From: Mycolicibacterium confluentis
GTDB lineage: Bacteria > Actinomycetota > Actinomycetes > Mycobacteriales > Mycobacteriaceae
DNA: 64,000 nt
NCBI RefSeq assembly: GCF_010729895.1
Contig: NZ_AP022612.1
Span: 3,472,001-3,536,000, forward strand
Reading direction: 5' to 3'
Shown here: in pieces, positions 57,009 to 64,000 of the stretch
Numbering within the stretch: position 1 is the first letter of the stretch
Layout of the letters: every line of letters begins with the position of its first letter
Notes under the pieces: model-generated
Seen by the model: the letters and a program-made list of their open reading frames with translations, nothing else
Databases searched by the model: none
What the model was told of the DNA's origin: nothing
Program-made: the position numbers and the translations under genes

Positions 57009-57818
57009 TTACCTTCCCAACGCCGCCGCGGGCGCGTTTTCCTGGCGGCACTGTTCGGCCGCCGCGATGAACGCCTCGAACAAGCGCAGTCGATCCTCGA
57101 CGGGGGCGTCCGGTTCCTCGGGATGCCACTGCACACCGAGGTAGAACTTGGTGGGGTCCTCGACGCTCTCGACGATGCCGTCGAGGGCACGCCCGGCGAC
57201 CACCAGGCCCTCACCCACCTGATCGACGGCCTGATGGTGACCGTTGCGGACGATGGCCCGCTCCTTCTGCAGGATCGAGTGCAGCCGCGTGCCGGGGGTG
57301 ATGTCGACCGGTTCATCGAGGAACACCGGCGCACCGGGGGCACCGTGGTGCAGCGTGTAGTCCTCGATGTCGCCGATCAGGGTGCCGCCGCGGGCCACAT
57401 TGAGCAGCTGGTTGCCACGGCAGATGCCCAGGATGGGTCGCTGCGCGGCCTCGGCCGACCGGATCGCGGTCAGGGCATCGAGGTCGGCACGCTTGTCGAT
57501 GCCGTAGGACTTCGGGTGGGGTGTGGTGCCGCCGTAGCAGGTGCAGTCGACGTCGCCGCCGCCGAGCATCAGCAGACCGTCGAAATCGGCGGTCGCCGAC
57601 GGGTTGTGCAGCGGGGTCGTGCTGTCCCACAGGTCGAACGAGGCACCGAGCTCGATCAGCGTGCTCAACGCCCGGCGGGTGAAGCTCTTGACCAGCTCCG
57701 CTTCTTTGTCATCCATATCCGGGTAGTTCAGCGACAGTACGACGCACACATGCGCCCGAGGGTTCGACGGCACCGGCAGGTTCGGGATGACGTCCTCACG
57801 ACGTACCCGAGCGGTCAT
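57009..57818 (-). CDS. Gamma-glutamyl-GABA hydrolase (PuuD-like) 1
   Basis: 269 residues, class I glutamine amidotransferase fold. GLLMLGGGDVDCTCYGG, ILGICRGNQLLNVARGGTLIGDI (catalytic Cys; core GICRGNQLLNVARGG), and FYLGVQWHPEEPD (catalytic His) match the peptidase C26 group to which PuuD belongs. PuuD cuts the gamma-glutamyl bond of gamma-Glu-GABA, releasing GABA and glutamate. With a GS-like ligase in the operon, it would complete a glutamylation-dependent route. The start overlaps the stop of the second hydrolase gene by 4 bases. Confidence 0.85.
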   Translation of the reverse strand: MTARVRREDVIPNLPVPSNPRAHVCVVLSLNYPDMDDKEAELVKSFTRRALSTLIELGASFDLWDSTTPLHNPSATADFDGLLMLGGGDVDCTCYGGTTPHPKSYGIDKRADLDALTAIRSAEAAQRPILGICRGNQLLNVARGGTLIGDIEDYTLHHGAPGAPVFLDEPVDITPGTRLHSILQKERAIVRNGHHQAVDQVGEGLVVAGRALDGIVESVEDPTKFYLGVQWHPEEPDAPVEDRLRLFEAFIAAAEQCRQENAPAAALGR

Positions 57819-58528
57819 TGGGATTCCTTCCTTTTTCGCGCTCGATCGATCAGGTCGGCGAAGAGCGCGGCATCAGTGGTCGAGGTCGCGTGCCGATCCT
57901 CGGGATGCCATTGGACCGCGACGACGTCGGCACGATCATGTTCGACCGCTTCGACCACCCCGTCGGCGGCGGTCGCGCTGACCGTCAGGCCGGGGGCCAG
58001 GCGGTCGATGGCCTGATGATGATACGACGACACATCGATGGTCTCGGTGCCGACCATGGCGTGCAGCCGCGTCCCTGAGATCACGAACACATCGTGGATC
58101 GCGTTGTGATGCAACGGGTCTGTCTCGGTGATGTGCTGATGCAGGGTGCCGCCCAGGGCGACGTTGAGCACCTGCATACCCCGGCAGATCGCCAGCGTGG
58201 GCAGGTCGAGATTGAGCACCGCACGCGTCACGCCCAGGTCGAAGTCGTCCTGGAACGCGACGGTGCCGGTGGTCTCCCGCGCGGGTTCGGCGCCGTAGCG
58301 CTGAGGTTCGACGTCGGCGCCACCGGGAAGCAGCACACCGTCGAAAGCCGTCAGACGGCTCTCGAGTTCGGCCAAGGGGTCGGCCGCGGGGCCGTGCAGG
58401 ACGACCGGCTCACCGCCGGCCGCCCACACGGCCTCGCACACCGCCTCGGCGGCCAGGGTCGCCGAGAACCGAAGAATCGGTACCTGCGCACCCCGCCGCC
58501 CGATCACGGCCACCAGTGGACGAGGCAC
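57815..58528 (-). CDS. Gamma-glutamyl-GABA hydrolase (PuuD-like) 2
   Basis: 237 residues with a GTG start. GVLLPGGADVEPQRYG, LAICRGMQVLNVALGGTLHQ (catalytic Cys) and VAVQWHPEDRH (His) show a complete catalytic set, so it is not a degenerate copy. It is shorter than, and only moderately like, the adjacent hydrolase. Two such genes may handle two glutamylated products, for example of C4 and C5 amino acids (inference). It abuts the solute-binding-fold gene stop. Confidence 0.84.
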   Translation of the reverse strand: MPRPLVAVIGRRGAQVPILRFSATLAAEAVCEAVWAAGGEPVVLHGPAADPLAELESRLTAFDGVLLPGGADVEPQRYGAEPARETTGTVAFQDDFDLGVTRAVLNLDLPTLAICRGMQVLNVALGGTLHQHITETDPLHHNAIHDVFVISGTRLHAMVGTETIDVSSYHHQAIDRLAPGLTVSATAADGVVEAVEHDRADVVAVQWHPEDRHATSTTDAALFADLIDRARKRKESQ

Positions 58529-59236
58529 TCAGGCCTCGTCGAACGGGTAGTCGAGGGTCGGCAGCCATTCCTTCCAGACGTCCCGAAGACGGCCGGACTC
58601 GATGAGTCTGCCCAGCGCACCGTCGATCTCGGCCAGGGTGTCCGGCCGGTCCTTGGACACCGCGATCCCCCACCTGTTGGCGGTCTGCACGGTGAACGCG
58701 AGTTCGTAGTCGGGATGGGTGGCGCCCAACGGCACGAACACGACGTCGTCGTCGACGACGGCGTCGACGTCCTTGGCCAGCAGCGCGGCCAGCATGTCGG
58801 CGTAGACGTCGTCCGATCCCGCACCGAAGGGCACCGGGATGGCACCGGTGAAGGTCTCCACCAGCGTCATGTTGGTGCTGTTCTCGATCGCGGCGACCTT
58901 GCGGCCCACCAGATCCTCCGGGCTGCTGATCCCGGTGCCGCGCCTGATCAGCACGCCCTCGTGGAAGACCGCGTAGGGCCTGGTGAAGTCCACCTGGGCC
59001 TGGCGTTCGGCCGTGATGCCCTGACCGCACAGCACCGCGTCGGCGTCGCCGCGCTGCACCGCGGGGATCATGTCGACCCAGGGCACCCGAACCCACTCGA
59101 CGGGCCGGCCGAGTTCGGCGCCCAGCGCCTCGGCGACGCCCGGTTCGTAACCCTGGCGGCCCTCTTCGGAGGTCCACAGTGAGAACAGCGGCGGTGCCTC
59201 AGCATCGAGACAGGCCAGCCTCAGCGCCGCGGTCAC
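58529..59236 (-). CDS. Solute-binding-fold (SBP type 3) protein without signal peptide
   Basis: 235 residues. Its pattern, EEGRQGYEPGVAEALGAELG, then VPWVDMIPAVQRGDADAVLCG, DFTRPYAVFHEGVLI and DLVGRKVAAIENSTN, follows that of amino-acid-binding lipoproteins of polar amino acid ABC transporters. However, the protein starts straight into the first strand (MTAALRLACLDAEAPPLF) with no signal peptide or lipobox, and no permease or ATPase gene is nearby. It may be a cytoplasmic ligand-binding protein or enzyme that uses this fold. ATGA overlap with the GS-like gene. Confidence 0.78.
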   Translation of the reverse strand: MTAALRLACLDAEAPPLFSLWTSEEGRQGYEPGVAEALGAELGRPVEWVRVPWVDMIPAVQRGDADAVLCGQGITAERQAQVDFTRPYAVFHEGVLIRRGTGISSPEDLVGRKVAAIENSTNMTLVETFTGAIPVPFGAGSDDVYADMLAALLAKDVDAVVDDDVVFVPLGATHPDYELAFTVQTANRWGIAVSKDRPDTLAEIDGALGRLIESGRLRDVWKEWLPTLDYPFDEA

Positions 59237-60621
59237 GGCGTGTCATCCCAGTACATATCGCGCTCCCAATCAGTGACATATCCACAGAATCTCGCCCACT
59301 CATCGGCGTGGAAGTCGATGAGAAGGTTCGACAGCTCAGGTCCGAATGCCTGAGTCAGCACATCGTCGGCGCGGAAGGCCTCGATGGCCGCGCCGAGCGT
59401 CAACGGCAGAGCCGGGAACCGATCGTCGACCGGGGCGTCGTAGGACGAGCCCTGCGTCGGCGCTCCGGGGTCCGTGGCGTTCTTGATGCCGTCTTCACAG
59501 GCGGCCAGGATCACCGCATGCGACAGGTAGGGGTTGACCGCGGCGTCGGGCAGCTTGTACTCGAGGCGGCCCACGGCTGACAAACGCACCGTGCAGGTCT
59601 TGTTGTCCAGGCCCCAGTTGATCCGGGACGGCGCGAACTGCCCTGCGTCCCAATACCGTTTGTAGGAGTTCACGGTCGAACCGTTGATCAGCATGGCTCC
59701 GGCCGAATGCGCAAGCAGACCGCCAAGCGCGTGCTGACCCAGGTCGGTCAGGTGCAGTTCGGTGCGGCCCGGTTCGGCCAGAACGTTGACGTCACCTTCG
59801 TTCCACAGGCTGAAGTTGTGGTGGCAGCCGTTGCCCATCATGCCGGTCGCGGGTTTGGGCATGAAGCTGGCCTCGATGCCGAGTTCACGGGCCACCTGCT
59901 TGCAGATCTGCCGGTAGGTGGTGAGCCGGTCCGCGGTCAGATCGGCCCTGTCGTACATGAAGTTGAGCTCGACCTGGTACTCGTCCTCGTAGTCACCCTC
60001 GACCATGTCGAGGCCCAGCGCCTGGGCGTACTCGACGACCTTCTTGACGATCGGACGGTTCCGCTCGAGGTGCTCGATGTGATAGGCCGGGCTGGATCCG
60101 GGCCGGAAGCTGGCCTGCAGTCCCTCGCCCTTCCAGGTCATCTCGGGCTCACACCCGGTGCGCAGTTCCAAACCGGTGCGGTCGGTGAACCCGGCCTGCA
60201 GACGAAGCAGCAGTCCGCGAGTGTCGCAGGCGAATTCGGTGCCGGCACGCTCGAGCAGGTGGTCCGGCTCATAGAGGCGGCAGAAGACGCGGGCGAACGT
60301 GGTGTCCCACGGCAGGATCGCGAAGGTGTCCAGATCCGGCACCGCGGTGTACTCGGGTGCATTGACGCCACCGGCCAGCAGCACGCCCTCGCGGGTGCCC
60401 TGCAGGTTGGCGACCGCGGTCTGGTGCTGCTGCACACCCTTGACCGCCAGGCGCTCGAAGTGTTTGGCCGGCACCACCTTCCCCACCACACGACCGGTGA
60501 TCGTGATGGCCTGGAAGTAGACGAACTCCACGCCGCGTTCGGCGATGGTCGAGAGCGCCTCGGCCAGATGCGGACTGCTGGCGTTGACCTCCCGATGCGC
60601 GTCGAGCGCTGTGGTGCTCAT
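59233..60621 (-). CDS. Glutamine-synthetase-like gamma-glutamyl ligase
   Basis: 462 residues from ATG 60621, preceded by GAGGAGA. GS-family points are EGDYEDEYQVELNF in place of the usual metal-binding PGQxE sequence, NGCHHNFSLW with the ammonium-site-adjacent His, and SRINWGLDNKTCTVRL for the Arg-rich C-terminal part. It is more like PuuA-type ligases than housekeeping GlnA. It would join glutamate to an amine or amino acid using ATP. It overlaps the ferredoxin stop (TGATG). A GS-like gene is also reported next to mycobacterial morpholine/piperidine P450 genes (established, from memory). Confidence 0.87.
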   Translation of the reverse strand: MSTTALDAHREVNASSPHLAEALSTIAERGVEFVYFQAITITGRVVGKVVPAKHFERLAVKGVQQHQTAVANLQGTREGVLLAGGVNAPEYTAVPDLDTFAILPWDTTFARVFCRLYEPDHLLERAGTEFACDTRGLLLRLQAGFTDRTGLELRTGCEPEMTWKGEGLQASFRPGSSPAYHIEHLERNRPIVKKVVEYAQALGLDMVEGDYEDEYQVELNFMYDRADLTADRLTTYRQICKQVARELGIEASFMPKPATGMMGNGCHHNFSLWNEGDVNVLAEPGRTELHLTDLGQHALGGLLAHSAGAMLINGSTVNSYKRYWDAGQFAPSRINWGLDNKTCTVRLSAVGRLEYKLPDAAVNPYLSHAVILAACEDGIKNATDPGAPTQGSSYDAPVDDRFPALPLTLGAAIEAFRADDVLTQAFGPELSNLLIDFHADEWARFCGYVTDWERDMYWDDTP

Positions 60622-60812
60622 CAGTTCTCCTCGATGAAGATGGCCTGCGCTGGGCACACGTCCGCGGCGTCCATCACGTAGTCACGCTCCGAATCGGCTG
60701 GATTGCCGTCGAATTCGAGATTTCCCTCGTCGTTGATCAGGAACACCGCGGGCGCGGCGATGGCGCACTGCCCGTGGTCCTGGCACTTGGCCATATCGAC
60801 GGTGACACGCAT
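60621..60812 (-). CDS. [3Fe-4S] ferredoxin
   Basis: 63 residues. VDMAKCQDHGQCAIAAPAVF and ADVCPAQAIFIEEN show the CxxHGxC...CP arrangement typical of the small mycobacterial ferredoxins that serve P450s, where His takes the place of the fourth Cys ligand. It lies 27 bases after the P450 gene and probably supplies its electrons. No ferredoxin reductase gene is in the window. Confidence 0.93.
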   Translation of the reverse strand: MRVTVDMAKCQDHGQCAIAAPAVFLINDEGNLEFDGNPADSERDYVMDAADVCPAQAIFIEEN

Positions 60813-60839
60813 GGGAAGTCCTTTCTGGGCTGCTGAGAA

Positions 60840-62042
60840 TCAGGGGGCTGGGGTGAATGCGATGGGCAGTTCGATGGGCCCGGTGTTGCCCGAGTCGGGC
60901 AGCCAGGTCGCGCCGGGAAGTTCGCGCGGATCGCGCAGGCGCCGGGCCAGAAGTGGCAGCGCCTCGCTCATGTCCGAGCGCGCCACGAAGTGGCCCAGGC
61001 AGTGGTGGGCACCGCCACCGAAACCGAAGTGCGGCTTGCGTTCTGCAGTGATGTCGAAGCCGCCCTCGAACACCCGCGGATCGGTGCCCGCCGACTCGCT
61101 GTAGAGATGGACGGTGGTGCCGGACTTCAGCAGCAGACCCTCGTATTCGAAGTCCTCGATCACCTCACGGGTCACCCACCGCACGGTCGGGTTGACCCGC
61201 ATGACCTCTTCGACGGCCGCACCGCCGAGTTCGGGCCGCTCGGCGAGCAGTCGCCACTGGTCGGGGTTGGCCATGAAGCTCTGCATCGCCAGCCCGAGCT
61301 GGTTTCTGGTGGTGTCGAACCCGCCGAAGATCAGCAACACCATGGCATCGCGCAGCTCGGTGTCGGACAGTCGGCCATCCTCGGGACGCGACGCGTTGAC
61401 CAGCGCGGTGACGAAGTCATCAGTCGGGTTCGCGCGGCGGTCGGCGATCAGGGCATCGCAGTATTCGTACAGCCGCTGCAGCGCCGCCTCGATCTTCGGC
61501 AGGTCCTCCTTGATCGTCACCCCGAGGGCCAGGCCGATGGTGGTCGACTCTGTGGAGATGACCTTCCACTCCTCTTCGGGAAGGCCCAGCATGATCGCGA
61601 TGACGCGCGCGGCGTACGGTTCGGCGAACTCGCCGACGAATTCGCAGCGGTCCGGTTCGGCGAAGTTGTCGATCAGTTCGCTGGCCAGCGCCTGGAACCG
61701 GGGCACCAGATCACCGATGAGCTTCGGGGAGAACGCCGGGTTCATCAGGCGGCGCAGGCGATGGTGCTCCTCGCCCTCCTTGTTGAGGATCCAGCTGCGG
61801 AACCACTCGGCGAACGGCCCCTCGGTGACACCGTTGTGCGCGGGCCACGCGATGCTGCCCTGGCGCAGGTTTCTGTGCTTGAGCAGCTTGTTCACCTGCT
61901 CGTAGCGCAGCACGGCGATGCCGTACGGGGTTGTTGCGTACCAGTTGCGCTCCCGGGCCTCGTGCACCTCAGGCGACGTGATGGAGAACGCGGGATCGGT
62001 GACATCGAACACAGGAACGGGGTGAAGTGTCACAGGCGACAT
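60840..62042 (-). CDS. Cytochrome P450, candidate secondary-amine (CYP151-like) monooxygenase
   Basis: 400 residues. HFGFGGGAHHCLGHFVARSD is the haem Cys loop, LLIFGGFDTTRNQLG the I-helix with DTT, and EEVMRVNPTVRW the ExxR helix. It is the first gene of an operon with ferredoxin, GS-like ligase and glutamyl hydrolases. In mycobacteria, the P450s PipA and MorA (CYP151) start degradation of piperidine, pyrrolidine and morpholine and have similar neighbours. The family assignment to CYP151 is from context; I could not compare sequences. Confidence 0.88.
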   Translation of the reverse strand: MSPVTLHPVPVFDVTDPAFSITSPEVHEARERNWYATTPYGIAVLRYEQVNKLLKHRNLRQGSIAWPAHNGVTEGPFAEWFRSWILNKEGEEHHRLRRLMNPAFSPKLIGDLVPRFQALASELIDNFAEPDRCEFVGEFAEPYAARVIAIMLGLPEEEWKVISTESTTIGLALGVTIKEDLPKIEAALQRLYEYCDALIADRRANPTDDFVTALVNASRPEDGRLSDTELRDAMVLLIFGGFDTTRNQLGLAMQSFMANPDQWRLLAERPELGGAAVEEVMRVNPTVRWVTREVIEDFEYEGLLLKSGTTVHLYSESAGTDPRVFEGGFDITAERKPHFGFGGGAHHCLGHFVARSDMSEALPLLARRLRDPRELPGATWLPDSGNTGPIELPIAFTPAP

Positions 62043-62081
62043 TCGGGCTACCTCCGTGAGCTATGACCTAAATCTAGATAA

Positions 62082-62110
62082 ATCCTCTAGAACTAGAGCC
62101 TTCGTGTCAA
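62082..62110 (-). promoter_or_regulatory. P450-operon promoter with palindromic operator
   Basis: On the minus strand TTGACA (62110-62105) is followed after 17 bases by GAGGAT (62087-62082), a credible -35/-10 pair 40 bases before the P450 ATG. The perfect palindrome CTCTAG-AA-CTAGAG (62085-62098) lies across the spacer and -10, where a repressor would block polymerase. A second TCTAGA occurs at 62073-62078 within the palindrome ATCTAGAT. Confidence 0.6.
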
Positions 62111-62151
62111 CAGCTGGAGGCACCGCGTAACACAACGTTTTCACTCGCCGG

Positions 62152-62895
62152 TCAGCGCGAGTTCGCTGAATCAGCCTCCGGCCAGGCGATCGCGAGCACC
62201 CAACCAGTGCCCAGCGGCATCTCTGCGACCTCGCGAAACGCGGTCGGGTCGGTTGCCGGACCCTCCTCCGGCATTCCGGCCAATCGCGAGCCCACCAACC
62301 ACCGCGGGGTGTTGGCCGCGATCACGCGACGCTCGGTGCTGACCACGACGGCGTCTTCACCCGCACCGCGCAGCACCTCGAGCAGACGGTGTTCGACGTC
62401 GCCGACGACCAGATCGGCACCGACGATCCCGAGGAACTCCTCGCCCGCGAGGACGGGGATCGTGACGGTGATCGTGTACATATCCGATCCCGCGTAGTCG
62501 ACGTATGGCCCGTAGGCGACACGCGACTGACCGTTTTGGGCCAGTTGATACCAGTCCATCTGCAGGTAGTCGTAGACGTCGATGCTGTTGGGGTCGAAGT
62601 TCAGCCGCAACCGCGAGATCCGCCCGTTGCTCCGCTGCCACCAGGGCAGACAGCGTTCCAAACCGTCGACGAGCCCGGGCGCGGCAGCAAATCCCATGCC
62701 CCACACGCCAGGTTCTTCGTTGAGCAGATCGGTGATGATGCGCTGCAGTCCGCCGAAGTGGGTCTCCGTCAGCGTGGCCCGCGGAGGCCGGCAGCGCACC
62801 ACTTCGTCAGCCATGCGGCCGAGGTGACTGTAGATGAGCTCCAAGGTCTGCGAAGCCTTCTCGGCCAGTTCAGAGGCCAGCACGTTGGACGTCAT
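62152..62895 (-). CDS. Free-standing Cache-domain sensor protein
   Basis: 247 residues, no signal peptide, no membrane helix and no output domain. The core YGPYVDYAGSDMYTITVTIP followed by GEEFLGIVGADLVV is a dCache_1 signature usually found outside the membrane in chemoreceptors. In the ligand region it has Tyr108, Trp115, Tyr116 and Asp133, like amino-acid-sensing Cache domains, but Met113 where the carboxylate-binding Arg is expected. That favours an amine ligand (inference). It overlaps the GntR gene stop by 4 bases (ATGA), so the pair is made together. Confidence 0.75.
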   Translation of the reverse strand: MTSNVLASELAEKASQTLELIYSHLGRMADEVVRCRPPRATLTETHFGGLQRIITDLLNEEPGVWGMGFAAAPGLVDGLERCLPWWQRSNGRISRLRLNFDPNSIDVYDYLQMDWYQLAQNGQSRVAYGPYVDYAGSDMYTITVTIPVLAGEEFLGIVGADLVVGDVEHRLLEVLRGAGEDAVVVSTERRVIAANTPRWLVGSRLAGMPEEGPATDPTAFREVAEMPLGTGWVLAIAWPEADSANSR

Positions 62896-63632
62896 GGGTC
62901 GGCTCCCGCGGTCGACAGATCCAGATGGACGACGGTCAGCCGGGCGAGTTGACCCATGACGTGATCTTCTGCCAGGCGGCGCGCTTCGTCCGGCTTTTCG
63001 GCCGAAACCGCCGCGGCGATCGCGTGTTTCTCCTCCACGTAGGCGGCGATGTCGAGCGCGGGACCGACCGGAAGCCACACCAGCCCGGACACCTCGGCCT
63101 GAAGGTTGGCCTCCCGGCGCGCGAGGCGGGCCGACTGCGAGGCGACGGCGACCTCGATGTGGAACCGACTGTCGGCGCGGATGCGGTCCCCCAACGTCGT
63201 CGCCGTACCCAGTTGGTCGGTCAGCACGAACAGGCGTCGGACCACGTAGGGCGCCGCGCGTTCGGCGGCCAACCGCGCGGCCTGACCGGCGATCGCGGTG
63301 TGCTCGTCGAAGAGGTCACGCAGGTCGGAGGCGCTCATCGCGGCAAGGCGGGCAGCCAACTGCTCCACCGGCGGCCCGGCGGGTCGGCGCACGAAGGACC
63401 CGCCGCTGCGCCCGCGCCGGGTCACGACAAGTCCCTCTTCGCGCAGCGTCGCGAGTGCCTCGCGCACGGTCATCGGCGCCACCCCGAACTGGGCCGCCAG
63501 GTCGATCTCGACAGGAAGGCGCTCGTTGTCGTCGAGCAGGCCGAGGTGGATGGCCTCGGTGATGCGCTGCACGATCTCGTCGGCCCGACCGACCGGAGCG
63601 TCGGGTGCCACCAACGGGGTCAGAGACGACAC
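62892..63632 (-). CDS. GntR-family regulator with FCD domain (PipR-like candidate)
   Basis: 246 residues, GTG start. The winged helix is RLPVEIDLAAQFGVAPMTVREALATLREEGLV, core AAQFGVAPMTVREALATL. The FCD ligand domain has three His (SRFHIEV, EEKHAIAAA, AEDHVMG) suited to bind a metal. A GntR-type repressor named PipR controls the piperidine P450 gene in M. smegmatis, so this could be its counterpart. It is co-transcribed with the Cache gene and divergent from the permease gene. Confidence 0.87.
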   Translation of the reverse strand: MSSLTPLVAPDAPVGRADEIVQRITEAIHLGLLDDNERLPVEIDLAAQFGVAPMTVREALATLREEGLVVTRRGRSGGSFVRRPAGPPVEQLAARLAAMSASDLRDLFDEHTAIAGQAARLAAERAAPYVVRRLFVLTDQLGTATTLGDRIRADSRFHIEVAVASQSARLARREANLQAEVSGLVWLPVGPALDIAAYVEEKHAIAAAVSAEKPDEARRLAEDHVMGQLARLTVVHLDLSTAGADP

Positions 63633-63708
63633 CAGCCGTTTCTCCCCTCAGTCCGGCCGAAAGCGGTACGGATCGGGAATCTACCCGACTTTCAACGAAT
63701 TCTGCCGT

Positions 63709-63733
63709 TCCTATTGCCGCTTAAACAATAGGA
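63709..63733. promoter_or_regulatory. Inverted repeat between GntR and permease genes (candidate operator)
   Basis: TCCTATTG-CCGCTTAAA-CAATAGGA has perfect 8-base arms and a 9-base AT-richer spacer, in the 149-base divergent gap. The GntR product is the likely binder, regulating the permease gene and itself. The rest of the gap shows no clear feature. Confidence 0.55.
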
Positions 63734-63781
63734 CTGTAGTTTTTCGCTCACTCGGACCCCCGTTCTGCAGAAAGCAGCCCC

Positions 63782-64000
63782 ATGACCACTTCCAAGTCCG
63801 GCACAGCCCCTGAAGACGAGGGCTACTACGGATTTCACGACCAGGACGATGCGGCGCATTTACACGCCCTGGGCTACAAGTCAGAGTTCAAGCGTGAAAT
63901 GAGCCCGTGGGCGAACTTCTCGCTGGGCTTCACCTACCTCTCGCCCGTCGTCGGCATCTACACGCTGTTCGCGTTCGCCCTGGCGACCGGCGGTCCGCCG
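63782..64000 (+). CDS. APC-family amino acid/amine permease, N-terminal part
   Basis: The first 73 codons are present; the gene runs past the end of the window. After a hydrophilic head, HALGYKSEFKREMSPWANFSLGFTYLSPVVG is the start of the APC superfamily GABA/polyamine permease group (core FKREMSPWANFSLGFTYLSP), with the first membrane helix following. It probably imports the amine, GABA or an amino acid used by the adjacent catabolic operons. It is transcribed away from the GntR gene. Confidence 0.85.
   Translation, partial: MTTSKSGTAPEDEGYYGFHDQDDAAHLHALGYKSEFKREMSPWANFSLGFTYLSPVVGIYTLFAFALATGGPP

Noticed and set aside
57009..58528. Glutamine amidotransferase subunits of a biosynthetic enzyme
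   Set aside because: There is no synthase partner, and the neighbouring GS-like ligase and aminotransferase favour PuuD-type hydrolases.

Overview
The window is high-GC actinobacterial DNA, most likely a fast-growing Mycobacteriaceae (Mycolicibacterium-type) chromosome. The evidence is a complete 14-gene nuo (complex I) operon preceded by an Rv3143-like receiver gene, deazaflavin (F420)-type oxidoreductases, and clear relatives of the M. tuberculosis run Rv3167c-Rv3171c and of Rv0315. GTG starts and ATGA/TGATG stop-start overlaps are frequent. I saw no tRNA, rRNA, CRISPR array, transposase or phage gene. No gene-free stretch reaches 300 bases; the longest are 29853-30104, 7646-7814 and 40320-40485.

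Layout. 1-7186: a plus-strand catabolic operon (homogentisate-dioxygenase-like fragment, alpha/beta hydrolase, class III CoA-transferase, HMG-CoA-lyase-like enzyme, TetR regulator, acyl-CoA dehydrogenase, APH-fold kinase, SnoaL-like protein). 7247-22952: receiver protein, then nuoA-N, with a palindrome-bearing 33-codon frame wedged between nuoF and nuoG. 22988-29852: F420-type oxidoreductase, enoyl-CoA hydratase, thioesterase, SDR, then the Rv3167c-Rv3168-Rv3169-like set and a quinone oxidoreductase. 30105-35812: an accessory island (glycosyltransferase, transglutaminase-like protein, carboxyethylornithine-synthase-like enzyme, small proteins, NYN-LOTUS protein, luciferase-like oxidoreductase) lying between the relatives of Rv3169 and Rv3170. 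35845-42023: aofH, hpx, a GH16 glucanase, a P450 with a divergent TetR gene, a DUF2237 protein and a YdcF-like protein. 42068-47298 (minus): a TetR gene and an operon with two paralogous polytopic membrane proteins, two tiny membrane peptides and a NorQ/NorD-type AAA+/VWA pair, but no nitric oxide reductase. 47434-50304: enoyl-CoA hydratase, DoxX, DUF2236 and a TetR regulator.

50400-64000 appears to be an amine-degradation locus. Plus-strand genes encode an omega-amino acid aminotransferase, a glutaryl-CoA dehydrogenase, a semialdehyde dehydrogenase and a class III CoA-transferase, which together would convert 5-aminovalerate (or GABA) through glutarate to glutaryl-CoA and crotonyl-CoA. The facing minus-strand operon encodes a P450, a [3Fe-4S] ferredoxin, a glutamine-synthetase-like ligase, an unsecreted solute-binding-fold protein, two gamma-glutamyl hydrolases and a PucR regulator. 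Above it lie a free-standing Cache sensor, a GntR regulator and the start of an amino acid/amine permease. The arrangement recalls the P450-ferredoxin-GS clusters known for piperidine, pyrrolidine and morpholine use in mycobacteria. The two most interesting systems are this locus and the 42-46.6 kb AAA+/VWA membrane-protein operon.
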